NCBI GenBank assembly: GCA_964017185.1
Contig: OZ024874.1
Coordinates: forward strand, 31,162,721 to 31,226,720
Reading direction: 5' to 3'
DNA from: Rugalucina vietnamica
Taxonomy: Eukaryota; Mollusca; Bivalvia; Lucinida; Lucinidae
Length of the DNA stretch: 64,000 bases
Part shown: positions 52,433 through 63,953 of the stretch, piece after piece
How positions within the stretch are numbered: position 1 is the first letter of the stretch
How the letters are laid out: each line of letters begins with the position of its first letter
Program-made: the position numbers and the translations under genes
The notes under the pieces: generated by a model
What the model saw: the letters and a program-made list of their open reading frames with translations, nothing else
The model's database searches: none
What the model was told of the DNA's origin: nothing

Positions 52433-55400
52433 CTACTTCATGAGAACACTGAACAACTGAGCAAGCCATCTTGAAATGTCGGAGTCATTGTAGTTTGCTT
52501 GTGTCTTTGGAAGTATCACCGTTGGCATGTTTATCCACGCAACAGGAAGTTTGACAACTTCATCCTTTAGAATAACAAGCTTTGGTTTTCTAGGTGGCGA
52601 TTCGGGCGGCATTGAAATAATCGACGTGACAACGTGTTCAACCAGGTAATCAATTTTCTTCTCTTTAAGAACAACGAAGACTGCAACACTCGATAGACTT
52701 AACTCGGTCAGAGGATGGATAGTCATTTCGCCATAAGCGCAATGCTCGTCACTGTTGATAACTTTAAGCCCGCAGTAATCCTTGAGCCAGTTAGCTACTT
52801 GATCCATCGGTCGCACATTTTCCGAGTCTTGATCTGTCATTAAGAACGCGTCATAGTCTCTATTTGTTTCGTATACACGCAATCCTAGCAGTCTGTAAAA
52901 TACCTGATACATTGTGAGGGCAGATTCGCGTTCTCCGTTTGCAAGGTGCGTTGATGCGTTATTCAGAATCGTAGACAAACGCTGGGAAAATTTACCTTCA
53001 TCTTGATCCCAGAGTACTTCCTCAAGTATCGATATCAGTGCTGCTTCGTCGCCTTGGCCATTACTCAGGTATTTTTCGAGAAGCTCACTTATTTCTTGTC
53101 CTTTATCGGCTCTGGCTTCTTGAACGACAGGTATGTGCCTGCCATGTTCCATCAGCAAATTTTGCAAACGCTGAAGCTGTCTGTTATTTGTCTCCCAAAG
53201 GGCTGGATTGACAAGCATATCCTTGACAGTTGGAATAAGTGGCCGGACATCCACAGAGCTGTATTTAACTATAGCTGCAACGGCGCCTGCAACTTGTATG
53301 GCTTTCTGTAGAAATGTTATCCCATCATGTCTGAATTTTTGTGATTCTCTGCTCCTGGCGTCAGCTAAATCCAAACAGCAATATGCCGCTTGTTCGTAGC
53401 AGGAAACTTTTAGCTCACCGACTTCAAGCATATTTAACAATTGGCAGAATAAAGATTTTGCCTCTTGATTTCGACCTAAATGTCGCAAAAGAAAGGCTTT
53501 ATCATATGTAGCGTCGTGATTGAAGGGATCTTGCCCGTTAGCCTTTTCAAGACAATCCAATATTCGCTTTGTTTGATCATTCCACGGCAGGGGTGTTGCC
53601 TTTCTTCCGCACTTTATGGATCTCTTGAGATTGGACTGCTGTCTTTGTCTAGGCGTCTGTGGAAAATGTCTGCCACGTCCTCTGCCGTACCTTGGCTGCC
53701 GCAGTCCTCCCTGTGGGTTTTGGTTCTTCTGTTCATTCACTTTCTTTAATTCTATGCTTTTCAGTGCAAGGGCCATGTGATGATACGCTAGTGACGTATG
53801 ACGGTATTCTAGTGCTCTTTCAAATAGCCGTACAGAATCCTCTGGCAGGCGGAAATACCGCATGAACTTAGCACATACTTCTACTGTGTCAAAATCCTCC
53901 ATCCCGAATTCTAATGCTTTATTGAAATACATCTGACTTGAGGGAAATCTCTTTTGAAGAGGAATAACTTCAAGCATCCGTGGTCCATATGTGCCCGGGT
54001 TTTTCTCTATTTGGTATACCATTTGTCCTAGTTCTGCCCACGCCCTACCGGTATACGCTTGAAGGTTTGCAGTTGAGTCAATTATTTCTGACAATGTTTG
54101 GCATGCCTTTCTAAGAGTGATGGTTTGGTCTCTCTCAGGATATTCTGCTTTATTAAACAGCTTTAGAGTTCGGCGTAGACAAAGGCAATAATCATACTTC
54201 CAGAGAATAACTACACTCCGTTGAATGCGTGAGCAATTTTGTAACAGGTATTCATATTTTTCAATTGCCTTCTCGTGGAATTTTGGGCCAAACCTTGCAT
54301 ATGCCTGTGCGATTTCTCCCTCCGCGATAAGTTTGGTTGTGACAGCAGCGTTTGCGTTTGAATACAATTGCTCTAGTTGTTCTAAATCCTTCTCGGCTTC
54401 AAAGAAGCTGTGTTCGAATCTATAGAATCTCGCTCGATTTGCTAAACCTATTCCATTTCTATTGTTGCTCGTTAGCACCTTTTTGTTGAATTCAAATGCG
54501 TCTTCGATTTTTCCAAGTTTAAATGACAGATAGGAGATTAAGTTGTATACTTGAAACTCTTCATCCACTAAAACAAAGCCGTTGTCTAATTTGCCTTTCA
54601 GTATATTGAGAACAGTTTGCAGTCTGGTTTTTGGCAGAATGTCAATTTCCAAATCAAAAGACGAGGGATATTTTGAAATGGCTTCATTAAACTCAGCATC
54701 GTCGTCATTAATATGAACTGAAAAAAAAATAAATAAATAAAAAAATAAGACGCAATTATACGACAATTATCTCTGCTTTTTGTTGTCGCATTCCTTACTT
54801 CTTCTTTACGCGTCTTTGATCGCCTTAGTTGTTTAGCATTGTGACGGGGTAGTCTCCCTTAGTAAAATACGTTGGTGCAACGTACATTTATTAGCGGCAT
54901 CTGGAGTGCTATTAATATGCAAATTAGAAACTAGAAACTTTATAAAGCGATAAAGCAAGAAAGAATGCTTTTCAACCGACGGGGTTTGACGTGGCTTGGC
55001 TCGTGTACGTTGCATTTGATGGCAGCGATGGGAGATGACAACTGCCAGACCGGACTTGCTTTTCCCATGTAGTTCCCAGGCCAAGACTCGGGGAGAGTCT
55101 TCTCGGAGGGGGAAGTAATGTGACGGGATTGCCTCCCTTGGGAAAATAAGTTTGTGCAACGTACATGTATTAGCGTCATCTGGAGTGCTAGTAATATGCA
55201 AATTAGAAATTCGAAACTTTGTAAAGCAATTAAGCGTTGGGTATATAGCGTAGTTAACCACCCTTGGTGGATGAGCATGCTTTTCCACCGACGGGGTTTG
55301 CTGTGGCTTGGCTTGGCCGTATGTTACAGCATAATTCAATAAACTTTTATTTCGATCGAGGAGCATTTTGTTTAATACACATTATTATGATTATTATCTG

Positions 55401-55455
55401 AAAACAAAAACAAAAACTTACGCCGGTTAAAGTTCTGGTTCAAGATCGAGTCCAT
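52433..55455 (-). CDS. tetratricopeptide-repeat protein with an RG-rich linker and a TIR-like C-terminal domain
   Basis: Two coding exons: 55455-55422 (ATG, MDSILNQNFNR) and 54717-52433, joined in phase 1. The acceptor is TTTTTTTTTCAG and the donor GTAAGT. The 772-residue product has TPR-like helical repeats from about residue 13 to 340, e.g. VYNLISYLSFKLGKIEDAFE and EKAIEKYEYLLQN. A basic RG-rich linker around 355-380 (RYGRGRGRHF) and a second TPR-like block to about 620 follow. The last 140 residues look TIR-like: YDAFLMTD (box 1), YCGLKVINSDEHCAYGE (box 2 position), LSLSSVAVFVVL, and RWLAQLFSVL near the end. The open frame reaches upstream to 54766, but that part is intron. The TPR half recalls IFIT/TTC-type scaffolds. 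A role in innate signalling is inference. The TIR assignment needs profile confirmation. Confidence 0.82.
54840..55328 (+). mobile_element. TRIM family 2, old copy in the TPR/TIR-like gene intron
   Basis: LTRs at 54840-55014 and 55119-55328 share TGTGACGGG, ACGTTGGTGCAACGTA-like, AATATGCAAATTAGAAA and CCGACGGGGTTTG blocks but differ by indels. The internal region (TTTGATGGCAGCGATGGGAG through CGGAGGGGGAAG) matches the young copy. GCAT flanks both sides (54836-54839 and 55329-55332), a 4-bp target duplication. It is in the opposite orientation to the host gene. Confidence 0.88.
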
Positions 55456-55502
55456 TTTTCAAAGAAACCCCATGCCGTCTTCAGTCCTACAACATCCAAA
55501 AT

Positions 55503-56569
55503 CACAGGCGCTCGACGACTGGGCTCATTTTTTTTTTTTTTTTTTTTTTTTTGCATTTTCACCCGTTTGGAGACCCTTACCATATGTTCATGCAATTATT
55601 TTACCTTTAAACCTTTTCTATCAATCCTCAATCAACCCTCGTCTATGGGCTACTATATATAGACAAGGTCGGAAACGCGGTGTCCTAGTTTAATTGGGGT
55701 CATGGAATTCCCCGCATCTCAAACTAGTACTTCACCCTTTACCGTTATTTCAATGCTGAGAGTCTACTTATGAGCGACTTTGTAAAAGGTCTCACCTATT
55801 GCCTTCGTCAAAAATAAGCATAGTCGCCCGTTATAATGCCATTTTGTAAACATAGCGTGTCAAAGGTCATATTGGTTCCGTGTTCCGTAAACTAAACATA
55901 TAAAACGGGATTCAGTCGGTCACGGGGAGGCGACAATAAACAATGCAGGGATTATAACTTCTATTTTATACCACCACTTGTCTACTTGGATGGGATCCCG
56001 AATGTTTTTGTATGGTGACCTGTCGTTTCTAGAAATCAGTGGAAGGTCACTGTAAATATTGTATGAAAGAATCAATCCTACTGGATAATTGTATTGCATT
56101 GTTGCCATGACACTAGATCACAAAGTGTTTTGACTGGATATTAAATCAAGCAACCTATGAAAATCAACGTAACACATATCACGCGCTGGCGTAACACGTC
56201 GTGTGACCAGTGTATTTATAGTAATGTCACGGCTAGATTGCCGATTTCATTCAGGATGTCCTCCAATTCTGTAGAATGCTTTAATTGTTAGTTTTTAAGG
56301 GCGGCTGTGCTTATTTTGAATGAAGGCAATGGGCGAGACCTTTTACAAAGACACTCATGTGTTGACAGCCAGCATTGAAATAACGGTAAAGGGTGAAGTA
56401 TGAGTTTGAGATGCGGGAAATCCCATGACCCCAATTAAACTAGGACACCGCGTTTTCGACCTTGTCTATATAGCCCATAGGCGTGGGTTGATTGAGGATT
56501 GATAGAAAAGGTTTTAAAGGTAAAATAATTGCATGAACATATCGTAAGTGTCTCCAAACGGGTGAAAAT

Positions 56570-56603
<34 letters not shown>

Positions 56604-56626
56604 AGTCCAGTCGTCGAGCGCCTGTG
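55503..56626. mobile_element. fold-back element with arms of about 330 bp and an 8-bp target duplication
   Basis: The arms 55503-55830 and about 56295-56626 are inverse copies with a few differences. They begin with CACAGGCGCTCGACGACTGG and each contains a T/A run (55530-55552; 56576-56600). TCCAAAAT flanks both sides (55495-55502 and 56627-56634). The 460-bp centre has no transposase frame. The 8-bp duplication suggests hAT or a similar superfamily. The element sits only 40 bp upstream of the start codon of the minus-strand TPR/TIR-like gene. Confidence 0.85.
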
Positions 56627-56634
56627 TCCAAAAT

Positions 56635-57367
56635 GGCTACCTTAGTCTCGCTTAGAATTGTAGGCGTCATATCATTTGGACCAGATAGGACTCAACTTTA
56701 TGGGCTTGTACGTAAAACTAGAATTTTCTTAGAGTGTATCCCTAGATGAAAAATAACAAGGATTGGTATTTTAATTTGCCCATGATAAATCGACTAGCAT
56801 TGAATTGACATTCCCCACCCACTGTCATAGCTAATGTTGCACTCTAAAAAGTCTACTATAACATATACTTAGGTATTTGTCAGTCTGCGGCGACACTCTC
56901 CCATTTTGATAAACATATTTACATAAAAAACACCTACCTAGTAGAATCGGCGGCACGATTGAACCAAATCAATTGATATCTTACAGAGAGTTTCACATTG
57001 AACCACAAGACGTGATACCAAGGGACGATTAAAATGCATTGAAACAGCTGAGATAAAATATAAAATGTGTTTCATTGAATTTACTGGCAGACCAGTACTG
57101 CTATCAGTGATTTTAAGACAATATTCATTGATTTTACATTGACATATATTATCGTACTGGGGGCCCCACGCAGTAACCCCCATTATCAAATATATCTACA
57201 AAGATATATCTTAAAGCTAAATGCTTTGAAGAAAGTTTGCACAAGTGCGAATGAAATACACAATAAAAAAAAGTCTGCGATCCTTTAAGAGCAACAGAGA
57301 CAAATACTATCCAAACGGAGCCAAACATATGAAATGTTGGTTACTCGGAATATGAATCTAAACCGAC
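56635..57367. other. intergenic stretch, nothing recognised
   Basis: No gene or clear repeat. Confidence 0.4.
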
Positions 57368-57660
57368 AATGAATTTCTGTTATCTCAGAATACCCTCGCT
57401 GATCTCAAATGACCAGAAGGAAAATATAACCTGCACTATTAATGATGTACGGGGGAGATTTAGGATCGTCACACGGCATGACACCAGCTGCAGTAATAGC
57501 AAATAAGAATAAAACTGCGATTCTTTAAGAGCAGTGAGCATGTTAATGAGAAAAGGGATGGGCCACATCGCGGTTTCGGCTACTTCAGCCTCTTCAGTGA
57601 CCCTTTAGATTTGACAAAATGGAGCCAAAGAGAAATACTGTAATTGCAACTTATACCGAT
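57368..57660 (+). repeat. dispersed repeat (fragments also at 13.7, 22.3 and 27.2 kb)
   Basis: This is the fullest copy: TTTCTGTTATCTCAGAATAC, TGATGTACGGGGGAG, ACACCAGCTGCAGTAATA, TTCTTTAAGAGCAGTGAG, GATGGGCCACATCGCGGTTT and CTCTTCAGTGACCC. Other copies contain subsets in the same order. No terminal structure was recognised. Confidence 0.55.
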
Positions 57661-58469
57661 ATACTGATAGATCATAATACAGATGTAACTGCCGGGGGTT
57701 GTTAAGCTTTTTTATTACCACATTCATTGCGGTCTCGGATTGAATATTGGATCCGAAATGCGGTTTGACTAGTTGTATATAAGCATGTGCACCGATGTAC
57801 GTATTGCTTTAGAAGGATATCTTCCTTTGACTCGACACGAGAACAATTACGACAACGCACGTCTGTCGCGGTGTGAATTTAAACGCACGAATTGTATCAT
57901 TTTTGGCCCATTGCTCAAGACTTGCTGTATACAGCGACTTTTCCTATTTCACTTATGGAATCCGTAAATCTATAACAAAACGTCCCCGAAAGATGCATCT
58001 AACTTTTAAAACGTTGTAGACCTACACCAGACTGCAATGGAGTTTGTCTTCTCATGTACAAGATACTGTTCTCGAAAAAATTAGGAAATTTTGCATCAAC
58101 CCTCGAGTATATTTAGATTTTCTGAAAACCTCAGGTGAAACTGAAAGTAAACGTTTGTAATTAACTAGGGAAAGTAAATGAACTTAACTCGATCTTCTTT
58201 CGATATTCTATCAAAAGTAACATTTTTCATTAATTTATAGTGCAGTCTCGCAAAGGCATTTCATACCTTTATTCGAGGGATTCCCTGGGTTTTTCCTGGG
58301 TTTTTCCTGGGTTATCATTTTTATTCCCTGATCTACAGTGTGTCAAATTTATACACTACAGTAGTGCTAAGCCAAATCAACAACAATGCGGTGACTCATT
58401 GGAAAACGTTTTTGCATATATGTAAAAAGAAATATCAAAGACTGCTTTTCTCATGCCAATACCCCTGCT
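57661..58469. other. intergenic stretch, nothing recognised
   Basis: A short triplet of CCTGGGTTTTT lies at 58285-58315. No gene was seen. Confidence 0.4.
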
Positions 58470-58850
58470 AAACCAGGTCTTAAAGACGTAGAACCTGAAG
58501 GTGCTAAATTGATACCACTGTTTATTCGGTGAATGACCCAAATGGCTCAATATGGTCCAGAGATCAAATGACTGTCATAATGAGGTGATTATCTCATTTC
58601 TGCAGGGGGTGTTAAAGGGGCCTCTGAAGGATAAGACCTGTGATCGACTCTTTATATGGTGTACCAGCCGGGTCAAAGTATTTATCTCTTTATTGGTTTT
58701 ATGGTTCATGATAACCTGTGTAATAAAACTGCCTCCTTTTGCAATCAATATTAATTTTTCCTGTTTTGGTCCCTACATGTATTCCGAGTCATTGTCAGGC
58801 TAGTGTCCTGTCCCTTATCAATGACCTTCGATAGACAGGAATACAAGCCT
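58470..58850 (+). repeat. dispersed repeat pair, copy B (with 22985-23345)
   Basis: Same block order as copy A. It contains an extra segment of about 40 bp (CGACTCTTTATATGGTGTAC) not seen in the first copy. Confidence 0.7.
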
Positions 58851-59691
58851 TTAAAATTCCGTGCCAGCAAGTACTGTGTAAATGTTTCCATTATAAACAG
58901 GTGTGTACGTGACTTGGGACAATACGTCGTATTTGACCTGTTTAAAATTGACAGACTGTTTAAAATTGACAGGAAATGGTAGAAAGTTATCAAATCTCAG
59001 CCGAGCAGCGTCCGTCCGCATGCAAATACCATTCAAGGTTATACCATTGGTATTGCGATTGGTAACATGTTGCAGGACGTATTATGCAGATAAATACAGC
59101 ATGGGTAAATATGCCAACGCGAGAAAAGCCACGTGATTCCATTTGGAGAACCTGAAAATGTTTTATGATTGTCTCAAATAAGTGACTACAGGGTCGGATC
59201 CAGGTTTCTGAAGAGGAGGTTCAAATGCAGATAAGGGGTTTCTTTAACCTTATTTCAGACATATTTCATAAAAAAAGTCAATGAAAATGAAATAATTTGG
59301 TTCCAGAGGGGTGCTCGAGCGAACCCCCTCAACCCCCTCTAAATCCGCCACTATCACTATTTTTGCCATAGATGAAAAGGTAAATTTAATAAATAACAAA
59401 ATATACGTTACATACAGAAAATAATAATGACCATTTGAAACGGGAGAGGTGTACTTCAGTTTTTTTTTTCTGGTTACATTTCTGATTTGTATATGCCAAT
59501 GTTACCATTGGTAAATTTGCATATTTTACCATTGGGATAATGGGGGGTAAAACTGGAGAAGGTAAGAAAATGATATATACAACTCAGAAATGTATAAAAT
59601 CATGATATATATAAGCCCACAACGCCCAATTTGAGGATTATATAATTATGATTTTCGAAACCCTTGGAATAAAAACTTCGGCTCAATACAC
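58851..59691. other. intergenic stretch with one degenerate repeat
   Basis: At 59180-59355, ACAGGGTCGGATCCAGG and CCCCCTCTAAATCCGCCACT are roughly inverse ends of an old short repeat. A TTTAAAATTGACAG duplication lies at 58938-58975. No gene was seen. Confidence 0.45.
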
Positions 59692-59943
59692 ATCACGAAA
59701 ACATGTCCATGAAATGTTTTCCCCCTTATACCCGACTTTTATATAGCTGGGGTATGCAGGGGTATACCTATTATTCTTATTTTAGATTGTGGGTACTCGT
59801 TAGAACCGCCTCGGCAAGGCGGTTCTAACGAGTACCCACAATCTATATTTTGAGCAAAAATAAGGAAAATTACAAAACTTTTATACTTTTACAACTTAAA
59901 AAAAACCTGTAATATCTCTGCATGGACGTGTTTTCGTAATGCA
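59692..59943. mobile_element. MITE of the GATTGTGGGTAC family, copy 3 (best preserved)
   Basis: The outer inverted ends are CACGAAAACATGTCCATGAA and GCATGGACGTGTTTTCGTAA. The central hairpin at 59784-59844 is perfect over about 27 bp per arm (AGATTGTGGGTACTCGTTAG and inverse). No coding frame. Confidence 0.8.
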
Positions 59944-60410
59944 CGCCAAATACTCGATGCTCTTCTGTTCTCTCTTTCGAATGTAAAAATCAGTCCGTTT
60001 TTAAAAGTGGACATTTTAATCATTGCTGATACTTTAAAATGCATCCGTATTTTTTTTCGCCATATCCCTTGTAATTAACGTTAAAGTACAGAGCCACAGT
60101 TGGGACATCAAAGCAACAGTGTGCTTCGTGTATCACCCCAACTATGCTAGCTGCGATAAACATATACCAATTTCTATGAATAAAGGCCCGGCCCCATGCA
60201 CAGTTATTTGCTAGTAGATCGGAATGCACATGCAACTGAAGTATAAAAATCAACATCCACGGTTTCATAAAATAGCGGGAAACATCAGAATTTTTACTTG
60301 TGCGGCGCGGAATATAATTATTTAGATTAAAGTACACAGGCTTTCCATACCTCGCGCATTAAAATAACACAGAGCACAATTTCGATCATTTCGGCGGGAT
60401 ATCTTCAAGT
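59944..60410 (+). promoter_or_regulatory. upstream region of the CLCA-like gene
   Basis: No TATA box or defined start was identified. A short open frame on the minus strand looks spurious. The region is assumed to hold the promoter because the first exon carries a signal peptide and its own ATG. Confidence 0.3.
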
Positions 60411-60575
60411 ATGAAAGCGTTTTTATTTTTATTCTTGTCGATCACGATCGCTAGTTATTCCGATGCTTCGAAGTTGCGGAACAATGGCTACGAAGACCAT
60501 CAGATTGTTATTCAGGATTCAATTAAAGAAAATCAACAGATCATAGATAGAATTGAGGTAAGTCATGGTTAGTCT

Positions 60576-60625
<50 letters not shown>

Positions 60626-62568
60626 TTGTGTATGATGGCTGTATTAAAGTAGTCTAGATGTTTTCAATTATTACAATGACGCAGTAAAACCAATTACTTT
60701 TTAAAAATTTTCAAGACGTGTTTTCGATGGCATCTTATTAGGTTGTTTTGTATTTAGACTATATTTCAAGATGCATCCACCCTGCTGTACAAAGCCACAC
60801 AACAACGAGCGTATTTTAGATCAATTGTGATCAATGTCCCAAAGTCATGGCCAAAGCTGGGATCCTACACGAGCGTTTCGCCAATGTCATCCTACACCAG
60901 TCACTTTAGGATAGGAAAAGGAAATCGGAGGTCTCCCTACACAGTGGGAAGCAATAGTTGCGGGGAGAGAGGAGTGTACACATATCTTCACAAGAAACAC
61001 TTCATCATGAAGGAAGGGTTGACCAAGTGGGGAAGGCATGGTATGTAAACCCATTGAAGATTAAGGAAATCTGGTAGGGCCTATAGTTTTTTCAGCACTT
61101 ATTTTTATAATCTCATGTCTGCATTATTTTCTAAAACATTACAAACTCGATGTCCACAAAGCAATAGCGTTACATGTACTTCGAGGCAACTGTTATATGC
61201 CTAGAATTGAGTATAATTGAGTAAATTTAAATTGAATATTTTCATTTAAACATTATCATAATTGTTCTTTTTATCATATACGTGCCTACATATATATGAT
61301 ACGAAAGTGCAGATATTTGCATTTGCATTTTGAATGAAATATATTATTGTTTTTACATGAAGATGTGACATTGATGGAAGACTTTTCATGTTTAGATGCT
61401 GTTATAGTACATGAGTGGGGTCACCTCAGATGGGGATCCCACTATACGGAGAGGCAGTAAGCGAAAATGGCAGTTTTATCTAGCTGGTGGGAAATGGAAT
61501 CCCGTGGGGTAAAATATAGTATTATATTTCGTGCACAAACACATCAAAATTTATGAGTATCATGGTAAAAAGCTGTCAATATAAAATATTTCATCTCTTC
61601 GACCATAATTTAAAGACTAATGATAATTCTTATTTATTCACATAGCTTCGAAGAAAACAAGAAGAGCGCACTTGACGCACTTGACGCAAAACTATGTCTA
61701 AAACCACCATTAAGCTTACTTCTGGATTTACATATAATTACTGTATTTGGTTTTAAAAATACGGAAGTTTTAGAAGTACCTGTATTCCATGTTTGCTAAA
61801 TTCGGAGCCAGAACGCTCGTTGAATTTTAAACGAGCCTTAATGATACAATATCGAGAAACTGCTGCCAATCTCATGTACTGTCAGGGGTATACAGTCCTC
61901 GTTTTAATATAAATTTAGGGAAAGTAATATAGTTCGCAGGCACAAAATCCGACCCGACTAATTTATAGCATTTCCTAAGTGTCGCCATTTTATCTAACTA
62001 CTTTGTACTTATCTACATGTATACAGATGTACCCGTAATATCAAAGGCTTCGCAAGTAAGACTTGTAAATCGGGAATCGCTGATGAGAAATGCGATGTAA
62101 ATAACATATTCAACATTATTTGGAAGAAGTGTAAATTTTGTCCGGACCAATCACAAAATCTAGATGCATCGATGATTTCGTACCAGTATATCACATCTGT
62201 AAGTATATATTTTTTCATTTATTATTTCGACCATTTTTTTTTGTGTTACTGCAAAATGTGGCAAGCATGATTATTCTGCATGTGCCCTTTTTAAACGTTT
62301 TGATATTCTTAAAATTGCTTGGTCCTTATAACCACTTTTAGTTTTGCGAAAATTGTTGAAGCAGAAACATCAAGAAATGCGCGTGAACATGCAACTGCAG
62401 TAAATTATAACTCGCATTTATCACAGGTGACGCAGTTTTGTGACAAAGACGATCCCGAGACTCCTGTGCATTTGAGACATAACAGTGATGCTCTGAACGA
62501 ACAAAATATCTACTGTAATGGACGCAGTTCATGGGAGGTCATGCGAGAACATGAAGACTTCAAAAATG
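60411..62568 (+). CDS. CLCA-family protein (calcium-activated chloride channel regulator-like), 5' part
   Basis: Five exons: 60411-60557, 60758-61040, 61396-61456, 62027-62198 and 62427-62568. All use GT-AG with matching phases and give the first 268 residues. A signal peptide (MKAFLFLFLSITIASYS) leads into the CLCA N-terminal domain. FRSIVINVPKSWP, YTVGSNSCGERGVYTYLHKK and VIVHEWGHLRWG follow; the last is the zinc-metalloprotease HExxH of this family. A Cys-rich segment (KTCKSGIADEKC, KKCKFC) and RSSWEVMREHEDFKN, the conserved lead-in to the following domain, come next. CLCA proteins are secreted or membrane-tethered, cleave themselves and modulate chloride channels. The usual Asp-Glu after LRWG is not in its expected place (SHYTE here). 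A full protein is about 900 residues. Later exons were not found before 64000, so the gene is partial in this window. Confidence 0.88.
60579..60623. repeat. (CA)n microsatellite in CLCA-like intron 1
   Basis: About 22 CA dinucleotides just after the exon 1 donor. Confidence 0.97.
61457..62026 (+). other. CLCA-like intron 3
   Basis: Begins GTAAGC and ends TGTATACAG. No exon or repeat was recognised inside. Confidence 0.6.
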
Positions 62569-62827
62569 GTAGATATCTAAACATAACTATGTACCATGTT
62601 GTTCATGCTGGCAGAATCCCACTTTTGATTATATAAATAAACTGTTATACCTTTATCATTTGGTCAAATATCAAAAGCATTAGATGGATTCTAAGTTACA
62701 ACCTTATCCTTTGAAAGTCATGAATTATGAGTGCTATGAATCCTTAGGTCATGACCTTGACATTGAAGGCGAGGACAAAATATGACAGGAACATTTTTGT
62801 ATTTTGGTATAGACCAACTCTGATTAC
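62569..62827 (+). other. start of the next CLCA-like intron
   Basis: Donor GTAGAT at 62569. No further coding similarity was seen to the window end. Confidence 0.5.
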
Positions 62828-63953
62828 AGATAAGAGCTGTCGCAGGACAGCGTAGCTCGCCTGACTTGTGCTTTGTCACTAAATCTATTAAATCTACAAC
62901 CAAAGACATTGGCCTCATTGTCACTCAGGTGGGTTGTGATGGTACAGCATAAAACTTCAGACCAATATCTACCAACATGCTAAGTTCAACTTGATCCATC
63001 TACATATTTGATATAGACTTATAACCTAAAATCTAAGTCTGTGACATTGACCACAGGTGAGTCGAGATGCTACAGCATAATAAAAGAATATATCTAACAG
63101 CATAGTATCAACTAGATCCATCCATTTGTTCCAGCAATATACAGTTCAAAACACTTTAAGCAAAAGCTTTAACATAAAATTTCAAAGTCTGTGACCTTGA
63201 ACTCAAGGTCACCCAGGTGGGTTGTGATGGTACAGCATAAAACTTCAGACCAATATCTACCAACATGCAAAGTATCAACTTGATCCCTCTACATATTCAA
63301 AAGATATAGACTTATAAAAACTTTAACCAAACACTCTAACACAAAATTTCTAAGTCCGTAACCTTGACCTCAAGGTCACCCAGGTGGATCATGATGGTAC
63401 AGCATAAAACTTCAGACCAATATCTACCAACATGCAAAGTATCAACTTGATCCCTCTACATACCAAGAGATATAGACTTTATATAAAACTTTAACCAAAA
63501 ACTCTAACACAAAATTTCTAAGTCCGTAACCTTGACCTCAAGGTCACCCAGGTGGGTCATGATGGTACAGAATAAAACGTCAGACCAATATGTACCAACA
63601 TGCAAAGTATCAACCTGATCCATCAACAACTTCAAGAGATATAGACTTATAAAAACTTTAACCAAAAACTTTAACAAAACATTTCTAAGTCCGTGACCTT
63701 GACCTCAAGGTCACCCAGGTGGGTCATGATGGTACAGCATAAAACCAGACCAATATCTACCAACATGCAAAGTATCAACTTGATCCATCAACAACTTCAA
63801 GAGATATAGACTCATAAAAACTTTAACCAAAAACTTTAACATTTTGAGCAACGCCGACGCCGACGCCAACGCTAACGCTAACGCCAACGCCGACGCCGAC
63901 ACCGGGGTGACTGCAATAGCTCTTCCTGTACTTTCGTACAGGCGAGCTAAAAA
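62828..63953 (+). repeat. hairpin-ended satellite-core element, divergent subfamily (copy 6)
   Basis: The ends are GTAGCTCGCCTGAC at the left and CAGGCGAGCTAAAA at the right. The core has about six units of roughly 165-170 bp marked by AAGGTCACCCAGGTGGGTCA and ACCAATATCTACCAACATGC near 62950, 63220, 63400, 63560 and 63735. A GACGCC microsatellite (63850-63903) lies just inside the right end. This matches the layout of the AGCTCACC elements with different sequence. Confidence 0.72.

Noticed and set aside
52990-54430. Several plus-strand frames of 60-100 codons across the TPR/TIR-like exon
   Set aside because: They are antisense shadows of a long, well-supported coding exon.
54718-54766. N-terminal extension of the TPR/TIR-like frame (FFYLFIFF)
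   Set aside because: It is translated intron (T-rich tract before CAG). A matching first exon with ATG and donor exists at 55422-55455.
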